Positions 7,864-14,900 of a DNA stretch of 34,590 nt are shown here, in pieces. Where the stretch lies: assembly GCA_043813895.1 (NCBI GenBank), contig JBDRKQ010000228.1:1-34590 (forward strand), given 5' to 3'. Every line of letters starts with the position of its first letter. The first letter of the stretch is position 1. The notes below the pieces were generated by a model, which saw only the letters and a list, made by a program, of their open reading frames with translations, made no database searches and was not told the DNA's origin. The position numbers were made by a program, and so were the translations under genes. This stretch comes from CAZTAR01 sp043813895 (GTDB lineage: Bacteria; Planctomycetota; Phycisphaerae; UBA1845; UTPLA1).

Positions 7864-10800
7864 ATGGGGCTCTGGAGAATTCAGGTTTTTCCGAAGGCGG
7901 GGCTGGGCGATCCGGCTGGTCGCCAAGTCGCACGGCTGCTGCGCGACTTCGGCATCGGACCTATCGAGTCCGTCCGCAGTGCGCGGCTGTACACCATCGA
8001 ACTACCCGGCTCCGGGCCTGATGAGGCGACGATCATCGCGCGGATTGCGAAAGAACTCCTCACGGACCGCGTGTCCGAAGGCTGCCGAATCATCCAGCCC
8101 TCAACGCCGGCTGCCGACCCCGAAGATGTGCTGGTGGTCGAAGTTCACTTCAAACCGGGCGTGCTGGATACCGTGGCCGACTCGACGAATCTCGCGCTCG
8201 CTGACATGGGTATCCGCGCGACCAACATTCGGACGGCCCGGCGTTACGAGGTCCGCCCTCGGCCAAACGAGCAGGACGCAAGACGCGTGCTTCGCCTTGT
8301 CGGCAACGACTGCGTCGAAAACGTCGTGGTCGGAAGCCTGCCGATCCAACCTGCACCCGCGCCGCCGCAATACGAGTTTCGCCTTCAGCATGTCGCGCTG
8401 GCCAATCTGGAGGACGCGGCGCTGGAGCGGCTCAGTCGCGAGGGCCACTTGTTCCTCTCTCTGGCGGAGATGCAGGCCATCCGCGACCACTATCAGGCCC
8501 AGGAGCGCGAGCCGACAGACCTGGAACTAGAGACACTCGCACAAACCTGGTCCGAACACTGCATTCACAAAACGCTGAAAGCGGCCATCGAATACCGCGG
8601 TGCCCCGTTTCCCGTCGCACATGCGAGCAAAATCGCCACATGTGCGACCACAGAGCCAGAGAGCCCCCGGCCGCAACCGGCGTGTGCGTGCAAACCCGAC
8701 CAGGCTGGCCCAGTGGAGGACGACCCCCTCGTCAGGCGGTACGACAACCTCCTCAAAGAGACGATTGCCCAAGCGACGGCGGAGTTGATGAAACAGGGCC
8801 GCGGTCCCGAGTGCCTCTCGGTCTTCGAGGACAATGCCGGCATCATCGGCTTCGACGAAGTGGACGGGATCGCGTTCAAGGTGGAAACGCACAACCACCC
8901 TTCGGCGATTGAACCGTACGGCGGCGCGGCGACTGGGATCGGCGGAGTCATTCGGGATGTGCTGGGCTGTGGCCTGGGCGCCAGGCCCATCGCAAACACG
9001 GATGTGTTCTGCGTTGGTCCGGCGGATTGGCCCGTGGACTCGGTGCCGCGAGGCGTGATCCACCCAAAGTCGATCCTCAAGGGGATTGTCGCCGGCGTGC
9101 GCGACTACGGAAACAGAATGGGCATTCCGACGGTGAACGGCGCGATCTGTTTTGATCCGCGTTACATCGGAAACCCGCTGGTTTATTGCGGCTGTGTCGG
9201 GCTGATCCCGCGAGATCGGATCAGCAAGGGCGCGCAGCCCGGAGACGCGATCGTCTTGATGGGGGGGCGGACCGGTCGTGACGGCATCCACGGGGCGACC
9301 TTCAGCAGTGCCGAGCTGACGGACACGCACGAGGACGAATTCGCCCACGCGGTTCAGATCGGCGGCCCGATCGAGGAGAAGAAGGTCCTCGACGTGCTTC
9401 TCCAGGCCCGCGACTACCCGCGTGAGGGATCCTCCGATCCGCAACCATCAATCGTCAATCTCCACTGCCTGTACTCGGCCGTCACGGATTGTGGCGCCGG
9501 CGGACTCTCTTCGGCGGTCGGCGAGATGGCGGAGGAGACAGGCGCGGAGGTCGATCTGGAACGCGTTCCCCTGAAGTACGCCGGCCTGCGGTACGACGAG
9601 ATCTGGATCTCGGAGGCACAGGAGCGAATGGTGTTCGCCGTTCCGCCGGAGAACGTCGATACGCTGCTCCGGCTGGCGGCCGGCGAGGACGTCGAGGCGA
9701 CGGTCATCGGGAGTTTCACGGATACCGGTCGCCTGCTCATCCGTTACGAGGGACAGGAAGTGGGCAACCTCGATCTGGCCTTCCTGCACAACGGCGTACC
9801 GAAGACGCGGCGAGTGGCCGAGTGGCGTCCCGAAGACCCACCAGGCCAACAGGGGCGTCGGCCGCTACCTGACCGCGCCGACGTTGACGCCCGCGACTAC
9901 CCCGTCGTGCTGAAGCAACGCCTCTCCAATCCGAATACCGCGTCGAAGCACTGGGTGATCCGCCAATACGATCACGAGGTCCAGGGCGGATCGGTCGTCA
10001 AGCCGCTCGTTGGCCGCCATGACGGGCCCTCGGATGCGGCGGTGGTCCGGCCGAAGCTCGACTCGAATCGAGGCATCGCTCTCGGATGCGGCATGGCGCC
10101 GCACCTGTCCGACGTGGACCCGTACTGGATGGCGGCTGCGGCGATCGACGAAGCCTTACGTAACGTGATCTGCGTCGGCGGCGATCCGGGGAAGACGGCG
10201 ATCCTGGACAACTTCTGCTGGCCGCGCGTGGACGACGCCCGACACCTCGGCGCGCTGGTTCGGGCCTGCCAGGCGTGCCACGACGTCGCGCTGATGTACG
10301 GGCTTCCGTTCATCAGCGGCAAGGACTCGCTCAACAACGAGTTCGCCCTGAGCCGCGCCGACGCAGCGATGCTGCGCGACATCAAACCCGCGAACCTGCT
10401 TCTTGATTGCAGCCGGCTCGTGACGAGCCGCACCGGGCCGACACGGCCCGGCTCTGAACAATCGTCAATCGTCAATCCACAATTGGAGGGCCGTCTCGCC
10501 ATTCCGTACACGTTGCTGATCTCGGCCGTATCGGTTATCGAAGATGTCAGTCGGTGCATCACCGCGGCGCCGCGCGCCCCCTGCGGTGAAGCGACGCTGT
10601 TCTACGTGGGTTTCGAGTGGACGCGGTGGGAAGATGCGGACACCTGCCTTCTCGCGAGCCTGCACGAGTCCGTCGCGGAGTTGATACGGTCGGGAACAGT
10701 GCTGTCAGCGCACGATTGCAGCGACGGCGGCCTCGCAACGGCCGTAGCCGAGATGAGCATCGCCTCCGGCCTGGAAGCGCGGCAGCTTGTGTCCGACGAG

Positions 10801-11064
10801 GGCCTGCTGTCCGATCCGTTCGCCGAGCCCGTTTGCGGATACATCCTGGAGGCGGCCGACGGCGATGTGCTTCGTGCTTCGATCGACGCGCCCGGCGCCG
10901 TCGTCAAGACACTTGCCGTCCTGAAGAGCACCCGCCGTGAACCGATGTTCCATTTCTGTCTCGCCAAATCCACCAGTGCCACACTTGCGACACTCGGAGA
11001 GCCGGTCGCGAGTCTCCCGCTGGCGCATGCGGAAGCAGCCTGGAAGTCCCCGCTTGATTGGTAG
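7864..11064 (+). CDS. purL: Phosphoribosylformylglycinamidine synthase: two PurS-like domains fused to PurL
   Basis: This enzyme makes FGAM from FGAR, ATP and ammonia, the fourth step of purine synthesis. The 1066-residue protein begins with two PurS-like ferredoxin folds (residues ~1-88, starting LWRIQVFPKAG, and ~92-172, starting VLVVEVHFKPGVLD), followed by PurL. Active-site marks are WSEHC (229-233), the long KVETHNHPSAIEPYGGAATG segment, DCGAGGLSSAVGE, SGKDSLNNEF and HDCSDGGLATAV. There is no glutaminase domain, so a separate PurQ must supply ammonia. The start at 7864 follows GGAAG; an ATG at 7840 is an alternative. Three extra loops (residues ~251-290, ~520-536 and ~848-876) are absent from normal relatives and coincide with hairpin or heptad repeats in the DNA. 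It converges on the Nudix gene. Confidence 0.93.
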   Translation: MGLWRIQVFPKAGLGDPAGRQVARLLRDFGIGPIESVRSARLYTIELPGSGPDEATIIARIAKELLTDRVSEGCRIIQPSTPAADPEDVLVVEVHFKPGVLDTVADSTNLALADMGIRATNIRTARRYEVRPRPNEQDARRVLRLVGNDCVENVVVGSLPIQPAPAPPQYEFRLQHVALANLEDAALERLSREGHLFLSLAEMQAIRDHYQAQEREPTDLELETLAQTWSEHCIHKTLKAAIEYRGAPFPVAHASKIATCATTEPESPRPQPACACKPDQAGPVEDDPLVRRYDNLLKETIAQATAELMKQGRGPECLSVFEDNAGIIGFDEVDGIAFKVETHNHPSAIEPYGGAATGIGGVIRDVLGCGLGARPIANTDVFCVGPADWPVDSVPRGVIHPKSILKGIVAGVRDYGNRMGIPTVNGAICFDPRYIGNPLVYCGCVGLIPRDRISKGAQPGDAIVLMGGRTGRDGIHGATFSSAELTDTHEDEFAHAVQIGGPIEEKKVLDVLLQARDYPREGSSDPQPSIVNLHCLYSAVTDCGAGGLSSAVGEMAEETGAEVDLERVPLKYAGLRYDEIWISEAQERMVFAVPPENVDTLLRLAAGEDVEATVIGSFTDTGRLLIRYEGQEVGNLDLAFLHNGVPKTRRVAEWRPEDPPGQQGRRPLPDRADVDARDYPVVLKQRLSNPNTASKHWVIRQYDHEVQGGSVVKPLVGRHDGPSDAAVVRPKLDSNRGIALGCGMAPHLSDVDPYWMAAAAIDEALRNVICVGGDPGKTAILDNFCWPRVDDARHLGALVRACQACHDVALMYGLPFISGKDSLNNEFALSRADAAMLRDIKPANLLLDCSRLVTSRTGPTRPGSEQSSIVNPQLEGRLAIPYTLLISAVSVIEDVSRCITAAPRAPCGEATLFYVGFEWTRWEDADTCLLASLHESVAELIRSGTVLSAHDCSDGGLATAVAEMSIASGLEARQLVSDEGLLSDPFAEPVCGYILEAADGDVLRASIDAPGAVVKTLAVLKSTRREPMFHFCLAKSTSATLATLGEPVASLPLAHAEAAWKSPLDW
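8614..8648. repeat. Inverted repeat inside purL (extra loop 1)
   Basis: A perfect 10-base inverted repeat, GTCGCACATG at 8614-8623 and CATGTGCGAC at 8639-8648, is separated by 15 bases. It opens a ~45-residue low-complexity stretch between the EYRG strand and DNLLKETI, where PurL proteins usually have a short linker. Confidence 0.6.
9442..9462. repeat. Heptad repeat inside purL (extra loop 2), unit CAATCGT
   Basis: Three 7-base units (CAACCAT, CAATCGT, CAATCTC) total 21 bases, keeping the frame. They encode part of the extra residues SSDPQPSIVN just before LYSAVTDCGAGG, in a loop that is normally shorter. Confidence 0.6.
10411..10486. repeat. Palindrome plus heptad repeat inside purL (extra loop 3)
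   Basis: The palindrome at 10411-10429 (AGCCGGCTCGTGACGAGCC) is, apart from one base, the reverse complement of the larE palindrome at 5719-5737. It is followed by a GC-rich stretch and then four 7-base units at 10459-10486 (CAATCGT, CAATCGT, CAATCCA, CAATTGG). The block encodes the extra stretch before RLAIPYTLLISAV and keeps the frame open. Confidence 0.7.
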
Positions 11065-11150
11065 TCGGCCGCCGGCGCCGATCAGAGCCGCGCCCGTGAG
11101 GAAGCGGTCAGCGTTCGACCTCGGCGAAGGTCGGCAAACCCGTCATCCCC

Positions 11151-11178
11151 GTCGGCCACGGGGGGCCGACGCTACGAA
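11151..11178. repeat. REP-like hairpin repeat, GTCGGCC-ACGGGG-GGCCGAC-GCTAC
   Basis: A perfect 7-base stem (11151-11157 with 11164-11170) is followed by GCTACGAA. A 28-base near-identical copy (one base different) is at 22067-22094, and related copies flank it. This one lies between the convergent ends of purL and the Nudix gene. Confidence 0.7.
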
Positions 11179-11218
11179 GAAGGGTCAATGAAACATGTAC
11201 ACTCAACCCTGAAACGCG

Positions 11219-11860
11219 CTATCGCGTCTGCGTTTCGATTTGCTTCCTCATCTCGGCGAGGTGGTCCAGGCACAGGCTCGACCAGGTTTCCATACTTTCC
11301 CGGACTTCTTGCAGCTCTTCCGGGTTCATGAAAGCCATCTGGGTGATCATCTGCTCTCGCTTGCTGACGTTCGGGCCGTCCAGATTCCACAGGTGGACGA
11401 TTCCCAGGTGTACCTTGCCAACCTCGGTCGAGTCATCGTTGAGGAGCGCGACGACCCGATCCTCGTAGCCCGTTTCCACGGAGACCTCCTCGGCGATTTC
11501 GCGCTTCACCGCGGAGAAGTAGGTGTCCGCGAAGTCGACGGTGAACAATGGCATGGCGTCGTCGACGGGGTTGATGTGGCCTCCAATTCCTATGGATCTG
11601 AGCCCGAGGAGCCGTTTTTCGCCTGCGCGTTTTCCTCGCACGTAGGTGAGGACCTTTCCCCCGTGCGTCATGATCACGTAGGGGATGAGCTGCTTGTAAG
11701 CGGGATCGGATTCCGCCCGCGATCTGGGCATGAAGCGCGGCACGCCTCGAACGAAGAGCCTTCCGAGGTAGCGGTCCACGTCGAACGTGAGCCCCTGGAA
11801 CGTCCCCGCCTGTTCGAGAACGTCCCGTTCGACGACCAGCACCTGCTCTTCCTGAGGCAT
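11219..11860 (-). CDS. Nudix/MutT-family predicted phosphoesterase (COG4112-like)
   Basis: This 213-residue protein has a recognisable but divergent Nudix box: glycines at 93-94 (GIGGHIN) and Arg120-Glu121, Glu124-Glu125 in AVKREIAEEVSVETGY, the metal-binding REUxEE core. The spacing between the glycines and the RE core is longer than in the standard box, as I recall for the predicted phosphoesterase group COG4112. Such enzymes hydrolyse nucleoside diphosphates linked to another group; the substrate here is unknown. The start at 11860 is chosen because AGGAG lies 8 bases upstream; a start at 11893 would add an Arg/Ser-rich leader. It lies downstream of, and on the same strand as, the giant surface-protein gene, separated by a 95-base gap with a hairpin. 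Confidence 0.8.
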   Translation of the reverse strand: MPQEEQVLVVERDVLEQAGTFQGLTFDVDRYLGRLFVRGVPRFMPRSRAESDPAYKQLIPYVIMTHGGKVLTYVRGKRAGEKRLLGLRSIGIGGHINPVDDAMPLFTVDFADTYFSAVKREIAEEVSVETGYEDRVVALLNDDSTEVGKVHLGIVHLWNLDGPNVSKREQMITQMAFMNPEELQEVRESMETWSSLCLDHLAEMRKQIETQTR

Positions 11861-11926
11861 TCTCTCACTCCTGCTTCGTGACGAGCGTGCCACAATGGCG
11901 TCGCGAGCAGGAGTGTATCATCCGTC

Positions 11927-11948
11927 CCCCACCCTTGAAAGGGTGGGG
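11927..11948. repeat. Perfect 10-bp hairpin between the surface-protein gene and the Nudix gene
   Basis: CCCCACCCTT and AAGGGTGGGG are separated by just GA. It sits 8 bases beyond the stop codon of the giant reverse-strand gene, so it may end that transcript, although no T-run follows on the reverse strand. It may instead be a dispersed repeat. Confidence 0.5.
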
Positions 11949-11955
11949 CACCCCC

Positions 11956-14900
11956 TCATTCCCTCATCCCTTGGCCCCTACGACCGCGGTCGTAGGCCGC
12001 GCGTCGACTACGCCGACGACATACGGCGCAGATGAGGCATGTCGCGAGGATCGGGGCGAAAAAACCTCCGCCGCAAAACCCGAAGATGGGCGGCAGCAGC
12101 GGGTCGCCCGAGTCGGTGATCGGTCCGGTGGCGTCTGGCTGTGCAGCCGGCGGCGCCTCGCCTGACGACACGCCGACCGAGAACTCGCCCCAATGATCCA
12201 CAACGGCCCAGACGCACTTGTTGACGGTATCCACGCCGTGTCGCCCCAGGTCCCACCGCGTTGGGCGGAGCGGGTAGGGCGCTTGCTCCGGTGCCTTATC
12301 CCCGGCAACGACCCACCAACGGCTGTCGCCGTTGAACCACTGCACGCGCAGCGCCGTCTTATTGAGTGAGCCGATTTCGCTGGCGTTGTAGTACAGCACG
12401 ACCACCGTGATCGACTCGTGCAAGCCCAACTCGGACGTGACAACGAGGCGCCGGCTGAGTCCGGGCGAATGGACCAACCCGTCGAAGTTGGCCGATCCCC
12501 CGTCGTCGCGCAGGTCCGCCGAGATGCGCGCACCCGGCGCGGCATCGGACACGCGCACTTCGGCCTTCGTGTGCGGGGCGTCGATTTGGAGCGACATGAA
12601 CAACCGGCCCTCGGAGTTGACTTTCTGTGTCAGCGCGGACGCGATCGCCTCGACAACAACGAAGTCGCTGATCGCGCAGCCGGTGCCGTTCGCGTCGGAG
12701 ACCGTCACCTTCAGCAAATACTCGCCGACCGCAGACGGCGTGAACGAAGGGTGCTCGACATCCGTTGCGCTGAACTGGCTCGCGTTCGTGTTTGCACCCG
12801 AATCGACCACCCACTGATACACGTACGGCGCATCCCCCCCGCCGACAACTGGGATAGCGCCCAGCCCGCGCGACGCACGAAACGCCTGAGTCACGAAGGC
12901 GTCGCCCGCGTCCACGGTCATCGTCGTCGCCCGGACGATCAGCACGTCGCTCGCGACGGAAGGCGGCGTGCCGGCATCGGTAACCGTCAGCCGGAGCTGA
13001 TAGTTCCCCACGGCCGCCGGCACGAAGAGCGGTGACGCGGCAAACTGGTGTGGGTCGATGAACTGGCCGGGGTCCGTGCTCGGGCTGCCCGGCTCGACCG
13101 TCCAGGAGTAGACGAGCTCTCCATGGCCGCCTTGGACGGACGGTGATAACCGAATGCCGTCGGCGCCGATGCAGAGGGTTTCCTGGTCGCCTGCGTCCAC
13201 GGTCATCGACGAGACCGTCACGTGGACCGTCTTGCTCACTTCACAGTCCGGCGTGCTCGAATCGGTGACCGTCACGCGCAGCACGTACACACCCGTCGCC
13301 ACGGGGCGGAACGTCGGGCTCGGCGAGGCCGGTCCCGTGCCGGTGATTTGCGAAAGACCCATGTTCGGGCTGCCCGGTTCGATGGTCCAGGCGTACGCAT
13401 GCGGCGGCGTGCCGTTCGACGTGATGACCGTTTCGAGCGGCGCCGATTCCGTGTTGACACCCATTGCGAAGTCCGCGGGCGGCTCAAAATCCAGGCCGAT
13501 CGCGTTGACGAACACGGTGTCGGTCGCCTCACAGGCGGGATCGCCTGAACCAGTAACCGTCACGCGAAGGACGTATTGCCCCGGCGCGTCCGGCGTAAAG
13601 GTCGGATTCTCGCTGAAGGGGCCGTCTCCTGTGAACTGGTCCGCCGAATCGCTGGGACTACCCGCGTCAATCGACCACACCCACGTGTACGGCGGCACGC
13701 CGCCGTCGACGACGGGTGAGAGTGCCGCGCTTGTGGCATCAACACACATCGTGAAGGGCTCGCCCGCGTCCACTGCGGTCTGCGCCGCTGTGATCAGAAC
13801 AAAGTCGGTCGTGACGCAGGGCGGCTGGCTCGAATCCGAGACGGTCAGCTCGACCATGTAGTCACCGGGCAGCGTGGCCACGAACCGCGGCCGCGTGGCC
13901 GTCTCACCCAGGATCGTCCCGCCGCCGTCCGGCCCCGCGATTACCTGCCAGAGGTACGTGTAGGGCGGCGTCGAGCCGCTGGCCACCGTCGGTCCGCCCA
14001 TCTCCTGCGACGGAACCAAAACGCAGACCGCAAAGTCCTCGCCCGCGTCGGCAACGTAGGGCGGGTCGCACTCGTCGGGCACGCCGTTGCCGTTGCAGTC
14101 GTTGCCGTCGAGCTGACATTCGTCCGGCACGCCGTCCGCGTTGCAGTCCTGGCTGTCACCGGCCGACAGGTCGCATGCGTCGGGCACGCCGTTCTCGTTG
14201 CAATCCGGCGCCCCGCCGAGCAGGTCGCACTCGTCCGGAATGCCGTTGCTGTCACAATCCAGGCTGGCGCCATCGCCGATGTCGCATTCGTCCGGGACGC
14301 CGTTCGCGTTGCAGTCCTGGCTCGTGCCTTGCGAGATGTCCTCGACGTCGGGGACGCCGTTGTCGTTGCAGTCGCACTCGCCGACGTTCACGTCGAGCAC
14401 GACGGCATCCGTCGCCACGCCGATCCCGCACGTCGCGACGACGACACAGCGATACTCTCCGTCGTGCTCCGCCATTGCCCCGGAAACCGTCAACGTCGGG
14501 CTCGCGGCGCCGCCGATGTGCGCGTCGTCGAACAGGGCCACGAAGGGCTGGCCGCTCCCGCTGCTGAACTGCCATTGATAGGTCAAGTCCGTGCCTGTCG
14601 CCTCGACCTCAAAGATCGTGGCGCCGCCCGGACAAACGAGTTGGGCCACCGGCTGACTGACAATGAGTGCCCCATCGCCGACCGTCAGCATGGCGGCGTC
14701 GGTGTGCAGCGGGACCCCGCACACGCCGGACACGGCGCAGCGATACTGCCCGGCCCGGGCCGCATCGACGGATGTGAGCGAGAGGATCGACGTCGCCGAG
14801 CCGCTGGTGTTCTCGTCGTCGCTCAGATCGACGAAGTTGCCCGAGCCGTCGAACTGCCACTGATACGCCACGCCCGTTCCCGCCGCCGTCATCGTGAACG

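Noticed and set aside
14060..14380. Regularly spaced repeats considered as a CRISPR array
   Set aside because: The repeats are in frame inside a large gene, vary in sequence and code for DCNxNGxPDECD motifs; there are no cas genes.
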